DNA from: Cranoglanis bouderius
Lineage: Eukaryota > Chordata > Actinopteri > Siluriformes > Cranoglanididae
Assembly: GCA_023630585.1 (NCBI GenBank)
Contig: CM042553.1
Coordinates: 19,457,020-19,521,019, forward strand
Direction of reading: 5' to 3'
DNA length: 64,000 nucleotides
In this document: positions 51,191-62,797 of the stretch, piece by piece
Layout: every line of letters starts with the position of its first letter
How positions within the stretch are numbered: the stretch's first letter is position 1
Program-made: the position numbers and the translations under genes
The notes under the pieces: model-generated
Databases searched by the model: none
Seen by the model: only the letters and a program-made list of their open reading frames with translations
Told to the model about the DNA's origin: nothing

Positions 51191-51565
51191 TGGTGGATGT
51201 AGCAAATGCCCAGTTTATACCCAATTGAGTTTTCAGTTGAACCAATTAAGTTTTGTTCAAATAAGATATAGCACAAGAGGATAGTTTTTTAAAAATTTCT
51301 GGATGCATTCAAAGTCAGGTATTTCTAAACAGAGAGCACAGAACAGCTAATGTTATTGAATACAGCACTGCAGGTTCATTTAGACACAAAAGCCCGTTGA
51401 AGGCCAGGGCTTTAGTGTCCCATTCAATAACAATGTTTTGAATGTCTACAGCTTCACTTGTATGTTGAGCTTTAGAACACAATCTGATTTGGCCTGCAAA
51501 GAAATAACACACAAAGAAAGAATGGGACAGTAAATTATTATAGCTTTTATGAGTCTTTGTTATCA

Positions 51566-51596
<31 letters not shown>

Positions 51597-54092
51597 TGAA
51601 AAAACAAGAACTAGACATAAAGCAATAATGAAAGCTGCCTGTTTAAATAAAAAAAATGTGAGGAAATTGAATATGATATTTGGACATTTCATGTTTTATA
51701 GTTTAACCACTTTGGATGGAGGTCGCTTACAATTTGTCTCCAGAAGCGATTCATGAAAAATAGAAATCCCAGTATTTAGAGTTGGAGGAATTTTTAATGG
51801 CTTGAAATGATGATTTAGTGAGACATGGGGATCTATGAAAAAGACTTGGCCACATTTGCCCTATAGAACATTAGAAAAGTCTCCAAGTTTCCAACTCCTT
51901 TTGACATATAATAATGTGTTTGTCGATCCTGAAAGCAAACGTGCCAGTTTCCCCATTGCGAAAGAAAAGGACTTGACTGGTTTTACCCAGCTGTGCTGGC
52001 AGCACTCTTTCTGGCTCTTAGAAACCACAGATACTATTACTCACTTGCAACAAATGTGTACAAAGTTGCTTTAGCAGGCAACGTGCTAACATTTTTTTTT
52101 TTTTTCACCCAGCTCTACTCTGTAAACTACCTTGTTAATGATTTTTACTTCTGGCTTGAGGTACACATGTGAGGACTGAGTTGCTAAACAGCCTGATGGA
52201 TGATTTACTTCATTATGTCGACAAGAAGGGATGCATTTTTAGGCCTTCAGTTGGAAACACAACAGCCTGCCAGATGAGGAAGGTTTCTAGGATACTAAAC
52301 CACTATCACCTCATAAATTTTGCTTATTAATACAAGACTTTAGCCTCCATGGTTACACGTCTTGGTGGCCTCATGGAATGGTTTTACCCAGTGCGGCTCG
52401 CATTTATACGCCGGAGGCAGCGGAGCGTGAGAGGGCTCGTTAGCGGTTGTTGGGTTTAAATGCCCGTTTCTGAAGAGTGAAAAACTAAAAACGTTTCCTG
52501 CCTACGTTTGAAGTTTAAGAATACTAAATAGCCAGGCATGACCTGACAAAAAAAAAAAAAAAAAAAAAAAAAAAACGGCTTGCCTTGCCCGAGTTAGCTG
52601 TGCTGACCTTCCAGTGACTCCCAGAGCAGAGCATGAACGCCAATGCCAGGAAGACAAACCGGTCTTCCAGCTCATTTAATAGACGCACGCAGTGTGGATG
52701 ATCCAGCCCTGGAGAAAAGCAAACGAAGAAGAGCAGAGCAGGAGCAGGAGTGCAGATCGAGGCTAGAGGAGGGAGCGAGTTCATGTACAGAGACAAACTC
52801 CAGCTCCAGAGCAATGTGGTCACGCTGGTTTTCCTCCATGTCGTAAAAAGGCCCAAAACGCTCACTTTGAACTGCTTTGTTCTTTCGAACACGTCTCTTA
52901 AAACCCACACATGCCAGGCTTTGGGCTCTTTAGATGCAGCAAGGAGATGGTGCTGTATCTTAAAGGGAAAAATCCATCCTGAATGACTTGAATAACAAAT
53001 TTTTACAACTGATATCTGCATGATTAATTTCTTAGTTCGTCTTTCGTCGAAAACGGCTGCTCACAGCATCAATATTAAACAAAGCAGCACACCTTTACCC
53101 TTGAATGAGTTATACTGCATATTCCCTCTAGCTCAATCAACATACCGACATATTCTCTTGTTAAATGTATGACACTGAGGATAACTCATCACAGCCAGCT
53201 GGTTAAGTTGTTGCTAACAAAAGATGCACACGGAAGTTATTTTCTCCCACTCCGTAGCTCGGACGCAAAAAGGTCGAAAATGGCATAGTTCCCGACTTCC
53301 CAGTTAAAACGAACGCAGCATTAATCCTTGCTTCACGTCTACCTAAAGAGAGAGTGATGCGGCGGCGCTTTAGTGCTTTAGCCTGTCCAGCCCTCTCACC
53401 TCCTAATCTGTACACTTTGCTCAAACTGTCCAGCTTCAAGAGATCAACTTCCACGCTATTCGCTATGCGCTATCGCTGCAATTGCGATTTCGCCAATTAA
53501 CAAAAAAAAAAAAAAAAAAAAAAAAAAGAACAAAAACATCAAGCATTTTTGGCTGCAACAATCGAAATCAAAACTCTACGAAATCCTCTACGGACTGAAT
53601 AACAACATCAGTGAAATCAGCACAGCACACAACAGCTAACTTCTTCACCGAAACCGCGAACGCACAGCGCCAACCTACCAACAAACCAACACCAGAATCT
53701 CTAAGCACATCCCAAATATTTTAATATAAACATATATAATATGTTTGAGGGCGGACTCTTCCTTTAACTCCTCTCTTTCCTTTACCTCCGATACATTCGC
53801 TAACTTTTGAGACGTTCACAAAGCCAAAAATCCAGCAGAGAGGAGAGAAGAATTTCACGTGTACCTTGTACCATGCACAAGTTTACCTTTACACGCATTT
53901 CAGCTGTGATCGGCAGCTTCAGGCTTCACGCTCTGCTCTGTGAGCCATCATTTACACGGCACGCTGTTCGTTTGCTGACGAAATCGGCACTGTGTACACA
54001 GAAATACTGCGACCTGAACACATGAACACGAAGCTGAAGAAGGATCAAAATTGGCCCACCAAAAAAAATAATAAATACATATTTAAAAATTT

Positions 54093-54127
<35 letters not shown>

Positions 54128-55539
54128 CAGAACTTCATGGTTAACAACACAACACCAAACCTCAAGCACCGCTGGGAACGCCGAGTCGGGAACAAATCTT
54201 AAAAAAAAAAAACACAGAAAAGAGAAGCGCTTGTGGTCTGAACGAGTGGAAGAATTCATTTGTGATCCTGCGGCATTGCTGAATTGACGAAAGCAGGTAC
54301 AAATTTTGGTTTCGGAGGTGGGAGGACAGGAGGCTAGCCGAGACAGACCGGAGTCTGTTTTACTCATTTCACACTAGAGAGAGAATGCATTAAATATTAT
54401 TTCAACCCACCACAATGATTTTAAGTGCTAAGCTCTCAGAAATGAAAAGAAAGTACAAATTCGACGGGGGTTTTTTTGCCGTGTTTGGATTAGAACCCAT
54501 CACCCGAACTGCAAACACTGATCGGCGGTTTGTCCGAATGACCGAGACTTCTGAAAAGTAAGCAAGGGCAAAGCCTCAGTGTGGTTGATTTTACTGCACA
54601 TACTGTATTACATCCTGGAGATTACAAGCATCTGTGCCATGCTGCAGTTTTACACTCCATTAGATGAAATGCCTCTTTAGTCCTTTCCTTCCAGAATTAT
54701 TATTATTATTATTATTATTTTTTAACTCCCAATAAATAAAGATTTACAGCGCTTGACTTAACAAGGTCTCTGTACCGGATGACAGATTTTATATCTCTTG
54801 ACTTTCGAAGCACTCATGCCTGCAAAGCAAATCTGAATGGTGGGAGTATAGAAACATGATTTATACTCGATTTTATATTATTCATACGGTACGGCACATT
54901 ACAAACTCGCACTATGAACTCACAAATGCTCCGTGGGCAGGCTATAAAAAAAAGGCTTTTCCGCATGTCGGTCGCGCATCTCGGCACACGCGAGCGCAGG
55001 GACAGCCAGTCAGTAGTCAGACTGTTTATTAAGGACTTATGAATAATTGTGTCGATGGCCCCTGTGCAGCCGTGTTCTGGACGATTTCTAATGCTTTGCG
55101 AACGCCGCTGAAATAGCTCTCGGGGACCTCTGAGCAAACTCTACACGCTTCTAAATGTAATGTTATTTTAATAATAAACCTGCGATGTGTTGGAAGAGCG
55201 AACTGATACTTGGTTGATGGGTTGATAGCGGGGGTCGGGATTGATGGTTTTCGCAGACTGTTTGACAAATGCTCGACAGCTATGAAAACGCATTAAGAAC
55301 TTTAATGAGACATTCCAGAGTTATTGCACCGCATTCCTCTTTGTCTCCGTTTCCTTCCCAAAAGCGCAGAACTCCAGAATATGAGCCTCTGAGTTTTTCT
55401 GACCCCACTTGGTTTCTGTATCAGGGCCAAGGTTTTACTTTTTTATTTTATTTTATTTTTTTAAACTTAATCTAATCTACTGCCGCACAAAAACCGATAC
55501 CTTTAGTTCACATGTACAGTGTGATGTCATGATAACAGA

Positions 55540-56215
55540 AGTATGGTAGCCAACACGAACACCAGTGAAACGGTCACAATTCTTGAGACCTGATTTGGTA
55601 CCACAACCTCCTTCATTGCATCAAGACATTACATCATGTAGGCTCCATGAGAAAATGTAAATTTCATTACATCTGTCCTTTTACCTGTTTAGCTAATAAC
55701 AAATAACTACTCTTTACAACCGTGGTGAGCAGAAAAGCATCTCGGAACATGCTGGACCTTGAGGCGGATGGGCTACGACAGCAGAAAACCACATTAGGTT
55801 CCACTCCTGTCAGACAGTAACGGGAATCTGAGGCTACGGTGGACACGGGTTCACCGAAACTGGACAGATGAAGCTGGGAAACGGCTTGCCAGGTCCTTGA
55901 GTGGTTATCTGAGTCACCATAGTCTTTGTGTCAGCTCTGGATCAGGCTGGATTCTGGCCTTCGTCATTAACAAGGTGTTTCCACCAGCGGAATAGGATAT
56001 TTTTTGTTTTCCCTTCCATTCTGTGTAATCTCTAGAGACTACTGTGCGTGAAAATCCCATGAGATCAGCAGTTTCGCCGACAAAGTCAATGGTATCACAA
56101 TTGTTTTCCCCCGTTCTGATGTTTGATGTGAGCGTTAACTGAAGCTCCTGACCTGTATCTGCATGATTTTTTTTTATTTTTTGCACTGCACTGCTGCTAC
56201 ATGACTGGCTGATTA
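55540..56215. mobile_element. degraded Tc1-like repeat
   Basis: CTTGAGGCGGATGGGCTACG with CACTCCTGTCAGACAGTAAC and CCGAAACTGGACAGATGAAG matches a fish Tc1 transposase region (NWT-type motif). GAAAATCCCATGAGATCAGC, CTGATGTTTGATGTGAGCGT and CCTGTATCTGCATGATTT match its downstream part. No open frame survives. Confidence 0.6.
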
Positions 56216-56342
56216 GATGATCTGTGGTGCAAATCAGATGTCATAACTTCTCATGGCACCTGAAATTCTAACACTAACTTCAGCGTGGCAGTGATGGCGA
56301 AGCAAACAGATTTGATGAGCACTTCTAAGAGCGTAAGAGCAG

Positions 56343-56345
<3 letters not shown>

Positions 56346-56382
<37 letters not shown>
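56346..56382. repeat. (GA)n microsatellite
   Basis: Uninterrupted AG run of about 18 units. Confidence 0.95.
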
Positions 56383-56385
<3 letters not shown>

Positions 56386-56883
56386 TCAAATCCAAACATC
56401 ATGATTGCATTACATCCTGCATGCCCGGGGAAGAGGCCCTTTGAGGGAAAGGCACGGCGGAGACCTCTCTGTTAACTAAACAACTCTTTCCACCGCCTGC
56501 TGCACGGCCATCATATTCCCACAATCACTGATCTTATCTTAGTTATGGGGAATATTCCTGACACTGACTGACATGCGAGTCCTGAAATAAATACAGGATC
56601 TGAGTCGGGCTGGGGTGATGCGGCAAAAATAAAATATCGTCTCACGATAAACTGCATGAAAGCAGCGCTGCCTCATTTAAATAATACGATTTTGAACGGA
56701 TGATTAACTGCTACAAAAATGAATGATATCAAAAGGAAGAAGAAAAATAAAATCCAATCAGCTGCTGATCGGACTGTAGTAAGAGTAGAAAGTACTTTCA
56801 TTAGTTTCGACGGATTTTAGGCTATAAAGGATTTCTCGAATGACAGAAAACCTTCACCTTGCGTGTTTGTGTGTATGCATATA

Positions 56884-57454
56884 CGGTCAGATCAAGAATT
56901 ATTGGCACCCTTGGTAAAGATGGGTGGAAAAGGTTGTGATGAAAAAGTCTTAAACAGCTATATCTCACACTGAACATATATATACACACAAATATATTCA
57001 GTATTTTATGCAAACACAACAGCACTGAGTGTTCTAAGGGAGTCCCTCAAGTCCAGCATCATAGGGTTAATGTATATTTTTCTATTTTTACACACCATGA
57101 TGTGTCTGAACAAGGAAAAATGAATCCAAATAATTATTTTGTGCATTGAGAAAAAAAAAAAAAGGTAGACATATTGAACAAGTTCTGTAAATAAAACATT
57201 ATGTATAAGAAATTTATTTATATATATATATATATATATATCTCCTATGATGCTGGACTTTTTGGGACACCCTATAATGCTTGTTATGCTGGAGCAGGGT
57301 GTTCCCGATGGATTCCCATCAGAAAACCTTGATTATGGAGTCAGTGATTTGTTTTTGTGTGGATTTAGATGTAGATTTGGTCCACCATGACGACCACTTT
57401 TTTTTTTTTTAAACCCATCTTTACCAATGGTGCCAATATTTCTGAATCTGCCGG
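56884..57454. mobile_element. Tc1/mariner MITE with nested inverted repeats (571 bp)
   Basis: The left arm CGGTCAGATCAAGAATTATT-GGCACCCTTGGTAAAGATGGG is mirrored by the right arm at 57413-57454, both bordered by TA. An inner perfect 15-bp inverted pair GTCCAGCATCATAGG lies at 57051-57065 and 57244-57258. A (TA)n run sits near the centre. It ends 30 bp from the PDZ exon donor. Confidence 0.75.
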
Positions 57455-57483
57455 TATACACTGTTACTCATATGTGCTCGTAC

Positions 57484-57635
57484 CTCTGCAGGGTGAGGCT
57501 CAAGTTGCCCGTGCAGGCTTTGATCTTGTTCTGAGCCTCCAGGTGAGTCATGGTGTCTGTGGCGATGCCGTCGATGGACAGCACGACGTCTCCTACGCTG
57601 ATCTTCGCTTTGGCTGCTTTTCCTCCATCAGTCAA
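57484..57635 (-). CDS. pdlim5: pdlim5 exon: C-terminal two thirds of the PDZ domain
   Basis: Reads LTDGGKAAKAKISVGDVVLS onward to SLTLQR. It covers the PDZ strands after the carboxylate-binding loop, the GDVVLSIDG turn and the helix THLEAQNKIK that lines the peptide groove. Acceptor: a long T tract then cag before TTG (phase 0). Donor: AG/gtacga, phase 2. The carboxylate loop (PWGF in the family) belongs to the preceding exon, which is not in the window. The last two bases join the next exon to give LQR-ASSVPKGE, matching human LQR-ASAAP. Confidence 0.96.
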
Positions 57636-58572
57636 CTGTTTGCAGAAAAAAAAAAGAAAGAAACACACACACATGGATGAGATGAACAGCGACATCACTG
57701 CAATATTCCCTACTGCTCACTGAAAGGTCACATGGACCCGGTCATGCCTCCTGGCTGCAGAACGAATCCGACCAGTCATCGGTCTAAACTGTACAAGCAC
57801 ACGGCTCTCAATAGACTGCACTTGTGTTGTTGTTGCTTTTTAACTTCCATCAGTCATCGGTTCGCTTAAAAATAGCTCCGAATAACACCGCAGGAGTCGT
57901 TTCCATTTGGACGCCGTGTCTCTGAGGTAAGAACAAACAAAAAAAAAAGAAAAAAAACATGTCATGGAAAGTTATATTTATAATGGAAGGATGTAAAAAC
58001 ACCATCAATTCATGACTGAGACTTTGCTGTGATGGAAACAACCCCACACACGACCCCGAATACCAAAGTCCACCTTGCCTACAGCGCTGTGAGATGCTCA
58101 GATGTGCACGCGGAGATGAAATACTACTCTGAGGAGGAGAAGAATTACAGCTGGAATTTACTAGGGTGTTGCATCTCACTGCTCAGGGCTTTAGTACGCT
58201 ACAGAGCCGGTTGCTTTATCAGATTAGACCCCAACACCCAATTATACTCCAGCGTAGAGATGATGATCCTTTGCCTTGTTAGCTTTGGACCACTTGTTGT
58301 CACGAGAGGACTACACAAACCTAAACTGCAGGCATTTACACAGTCGTGTACAACAGCGGCCGGTTATTACGTCTGATGGCAGGCCAATTTTTTTCAGCAC
58401 CATTATTATAATAATTATATATAGTAGGTCTGCCCCCAAAAGAATTTACCTTTTTACAGCAGTCTAATATTAATCTGTGTTTCCAAACAAGCTATTGACA
58501 TTTTAAAAGACAACCATACTACGAAGTATACGTGACTGCAGCTCAAATTCTATCCAAAGGTCCTATAGCAAA

Positions 58573-59168
58573 GGGTGCGTCTCAATCCCCTCCCTAGTTC
58601 AGTAGTCAGGGCACTTTTCAGTGAGTCGGCCATTTTAAGTGCAAAATCCTTCCAGTGCCCTAAAAAGATCCCACAATGCACCGCAAAAACCAGGTAGCAT
58701 CGATGTTCACTATGTTCCCTTACTTACTTTTCTGAAGCCTCTCAGCTTTGAAAAACAAAATGGCTGACAAACTCTCAGCCAACTTCGTCTATAAATGTAA
58801 GTAGCTTGTTATCGTTGTTGTAGCTCTCAAATGATTATTTTTCATTTTATTTGACGTTCTATATATGGTTTGTACGCGTTTGATGATTTTTTTAAAAAAT
58901 CCACTAGCTACAGTAGCCTGTGATCCTGCTTGAAGTACCATAACAGAAACGTGTGTGATTAAGCTAACAAATTTATATGACGTATAATGTCAGAAAGATA
59001 TCGGTCCTGCCTGTCGTTGATGAATGCCAGCGGTGACGATTTAACACGTCATGTCGCCGAAAAAATTGAGTTATCAGTGTCCCGATGTGTAGCGAGCCAG
59101 GGTCCAGTACCCGAACTCGTGTACACGATGTACTGATTCACCACCTAGGGAGCTAGGGAGTGTCTGAA
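58573..59168. mobile_element. possible MITE with imperfect inverted ends
   Basis: GGTGCGTCTCAATCCCCTCC-CTAGTTC at the left and CCTAGGGAGCTAGGGAGTGT-CTGAATC at the right are roughly inverted. The class is unknown and the boundaries approximate. Confidence 0.35.
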
Positions 59169-59559
59169 TCAGTCTCGTACTGGTCATCGCTAAAAGAGTC
59201 CATTAACTTACTTTCAAAGCAAGAGGCTGTTTGACGGACGTTACAGATGACCAACCACCGGCTTTTCCCACAGTACACTAGCAAAGACACCAGTGTATCT
59301 TGCTAACAAAAAAAAAAAAACCCCACTCTGGTCTGGAATTACTTAAAGGTACCATAGACTCTTTTATTCCAAGGACTAAATCTTGCTCCAAAAAGCTATA
59401 TGGATTTCCTGTCCAAAACCTGGAAGTCCATACAAGCAAAGTCAAGACTCTGAAGCTAAGCCAGATAAAGGTACAGTGTACAGCCCACTCTTTAAATAGT
59501 CACCTTGCAAACTATAATCAGTAAATCTCAAAAACAAAATAAGTATAGTTAGTATTAGA

Positions 59560-60402
59560 GTAACAAAAAGTAACATCCAAAATGAATAAAAAAGGCACTC
59601 CAAATAACAACAACTTTGAACTTGTGAAACAGGAGAAACTTAACTAGTCCTGTTAAAGAACTGCAAGAGATTCAATTGTAACATGGTCCATTTCTAGTTC
59701 TAGATCTATTTTAATATTCAAAGTTAAGAAGCCTCAAATTATAATGGAGAAAGCAGAGCTGGAGTGCGTGGTGTCCAGTGAGTCAGCTCCTCCTGGCTTC
59801 ATAAAGCATGCCCACTTCACTGAACACCCTTTCACTAGGCACAGTGGATGGTGGGGGGCACAGGAAAATTCTTTGCCAGATGTGCAAGTGTTTTAAATCT
59901 TGTTTCATTTTTCTGCCACCACATGTCACTTCTTTCACTGACAGGCTCTGACAAATAGCACTCAAGCTCAGTCACATTAATTTAACCGCTTGAGGTACTG
60001 CTAATGTTAGCGTCCTCTCAGCCTTGTCGGCAAACATACTGCTGTTCTTTCCCCAATGCAGCATCTAGTCAACGAATTAATTACTTTATAGTGACACGAA
60101 AACATGTACTGGAGTGTACTGCATACATACCTTTTAGCTGTCTGTGTTTTAAACGTGCGTCTGAAATGTCAGCGCTGTCCGTGCACTGCGCGCTCTCCAG
60201 GCAGCGTGTAGCATCACGTGTCAAAACGAATGCACGTGTTTTCAGTGATTTTCGCCTCTAGAGGCCGCTCTCGCCATAGATATGTTGGCTCTTGCGCTAT
60301 ATAATGATAACGGACCCTTCACAGCCGCTCCAGCTGCGGATGCAACCCGGAAAAACTATCGGCATGGATAAACAAAACCGATACATCGGTCGACCTCTAG
60401 TT
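59560..60402 (-). mobile_element. hAT element remnant, copy B
   Basis: The right end, read on the minus strand, is CTAGAGGTCGACCGATGTAT, with CCGTTATCATTATATAGCG and GCGGCCTCTAGAGGCG internally, as in the copy at 42812. The other end is not clear. It contains the transposase C-terminal piece at 59783-59965. Confidence 0.6.
59783..59965 (-). pseudogene. hAT transposase C-terminal (dimerisation) fragment
   Basis: The minus-strand frame contains LKHLHIWQRIFLCPPPST and VPSERVFSEVGMLYEARRS. CPPPST-PSERVFSEVG is the hATC dimerisation motif (ERxFSxxG) typical of hAT/ZBED transposases. The frame ends in a stop just after RRS and lacks the RNase-H core, so it is a relic. Confidence 0.75.
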
Positions 60403-62715
60403 AGTATGTAATCTACTCCAACGTCCCAACCTCGCCACTGACCTATTTTGTAATCCGTCAAAGCACCGTTACATGGCACGCTGTTATCAAGCTATTGCTA
60501 TGATGAGAGCTTCCACTATTTTGGACCTGTTGCTCTGTTAAGGACTGTCCCAATGCATCCAAAGCGCTTTGCTATTGGTTTAAATCAAAATCATCAACGC
60601 TTAATTCGCAGGTAACTTGTTTACAGCATAAATACATGCGTCAGCATTTGGAATTTTACAATGAGCAAATTTCTTAGATGCAAAAAGGCTTGTTGCTATC
60701 AAACCCAAGCCCATTGGTAAAACAAGGAAAGTAAGGAATAATCAATAATCTTGTTGGGTAGACCATCATTTATTTTACTTTTATTTGCTGACTGCTAATG
60801 TACAGACTACATATTGTAGCTCTGACCTGCTGGTGGAATAGAAAGGGCTTTTGAGACTTGTCTGAACAGCAGCATTGTTGCAAGCAATTACTTCAAAAGA
60901 ATGGCACTTCAATTATTTGTATACTCTGGATCCTGGCCATGGGGGGGGGGGGGGAAGGCGGAGTAAAGCATTTTCCAGAGGGATGCCTTCCTTATAGTCC
61001 ATTAACTTAATCCAGTTGCCAGTTGATAAAAATTTTTTTAAAAAAATTTAAAAGCATAAACGTACCTGTATCTTGGGAGTCGATGCCAAGACATGGGCTT
61101 AAAAAGGAAAAAAATGTGTTCTTTCCTTTCATGCGGTGAACAAAATCGTGTGTTCTGTAATGTCAAGAATTAAAAATCCTAAGAATAAAAATAAACAAAC
61201 AACGTGGCTGTTATGTGATGTCTATATCCATCTACTGTGGGCATGGCATGCTCGCAGACAGTGGCTCTAGTGTTCCTGCGTCATCCTTCTATTATGAACA
61301 GCCTGACTGCATCGCTCTGGGTGGATCAGTACATACAGTACATTCCCTCTCTTTCCCCATGAACCTCAGATCTCAGATCAGCATTTTGGAGTCTAGGACG
61401 CTAGACTGGATCCTGTAGTAGTTGTGCCTGGACAGGAAGGGCTTTGTTAAAACCATGACACCAGGTCGACTCGGCCGCAGGTGTTCCCTTGAGGAATTAC
61501 GCAAGCATCCGTGCAGCTTGTAAATCAATCGCGGTTCCTGTTCATTCATCGCCTGTATAGCAAACGGTCCTTTCCACGTGCTCACGTTCGGGCTTGTAGC
61601 TATAAAATAAACATGGATACACACGAAGCAGGCTGGCTGGAAATATTGGTTTTGGTTCAGTTCAACCAAACAAGCAAGAGTATGAAAGTATTAGACAGTT
61701 CAACGGGTCGTCAAAACAAATGTCGGGCTTTTTTAATCACTTAATCCAAATGCAAAAAATAACAGACTGTACGGCAACATTGTAACAATTTATTTTTTAT
61801 TTATTTATTTTTTTTTAAACAGCTCATTGAAGGCACACGGTACTCAAGTGGATTAAAATGGACATTAACGGGACGTTGGAAACTTCTGACTGCAGCAGAA
61901 TACAGTAGAGGGAATAAAGGAAGGACTAAAGGATAAGCTCCTTTAAGGGGGGGGGGGGGGCGCGGGGGGAGTGAAAAAGGAAGTTGACAGGAGAGAGAGT
62001 TATTGTTCCAGGGCTTCTGCAAAAGCGCTTCCACTTTTTGTTTCATTATCATGTGGGTTGTAAAGACCCAATTACTTTCAGGCAGCTAAGAAACACACAA
62101 TGCGGTTATCAGAGCTGAACTCCCTGAGTGACATAACTGCGGTCTGCCTTGTGCGCTTAATTGGGTACTAAAAAGAGAGCAGGAGGCGGAGCTGAAGCTG
62201 CTGATAAACGTAGCCAACCTGAGCCTTAGTGGTACCAGTGGACAGCTTTATTTATAGCACGTGGTTATCAGGATCCGTCCTCTCTCGCCAGGAATGTATT
62301 GCGGTTTGCTCTGCAAGACGTGGGTCAATGAGAGGGTCAATGGGAGGAGGGTAAAGGTCAGGGGAAGGCACTCAGCAGGAAGAGCAACTCCAGCCAGTGA
62401 AATATGCCTCGTCTCTTTTCGACATTTCTCCCCAGACGCCTTTGAGTCAGAGTTGGATGCTTTAAAGAAGCTACCGATTCTTGAACACGATTCTTCAAGC
62501 CACGTGACGCAGCGGTTGCTCACTAGACTTTTGCCCAGAAGCCGTGAGTCACAAGTTTAACTACGACAACATGACTACGAGGGTGGAGCAGGTGCGAACA
62601 GTCCCCGGAGACCCTACGGCAAAAAGGTCTATTCACAAGGTCAGGGGAAATAGTTGAACCCTACCACAAATGGAAAAAACACACATGCACACGGCCAGTC
62701 ACGATTCCCATGAGT

Positions 62716-62797
<82 letters not shown>

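Larger units (their letters stand above)
43640..57483 (-). other. large pdlim5 intron (13.8 kb)
   Basis: Repeat-rich: the minisatellite, three Tc1-type relics, SINE, MITE, and poly(A) runs at 53503-53527 and 54098-54126. Stretches at 44.8-47.2, 48.3-49.3, 51.2-55.5 and 56.2-56.9 kb show nothing recognisable. Confidence 0.6.
21193..57635 (-). other. pdlim5: pdlim5 gene (PDZ and LIM domain 5, ENH), lacking its first coding exon
   Basis: PDLIM5 is a cytoplasmic scaffold. In the family, the PDZ domain binds alpha-actinin at Z-discs and actin fibres, and the LIM domains bind protein kinase C and other signalling partners. Eleven exons (152, 34, 557, 173, 31, 140, 184, 181, 121, 116 and 90 bp) join without a phase break into 592 codons plus stop. 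With the roughly 32 missing N-terminal residues the protein would be near 624 residues, against 596 in human as I recall it. PDLIM5, rather than LDB3 or PDLIM7, is indicated by the GDVVLSIDGI, KPVPI, GQRRG, RLIEDTEDW, QRAEHIPAG and LEGQTFFSKKDKPLCKKHAH blocks occurring in the same order as in human PDLIM5. Whether it is the a or b teleost paralogue cannot be told. The first exon would lie right of 64000. Confidence 0.96.
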
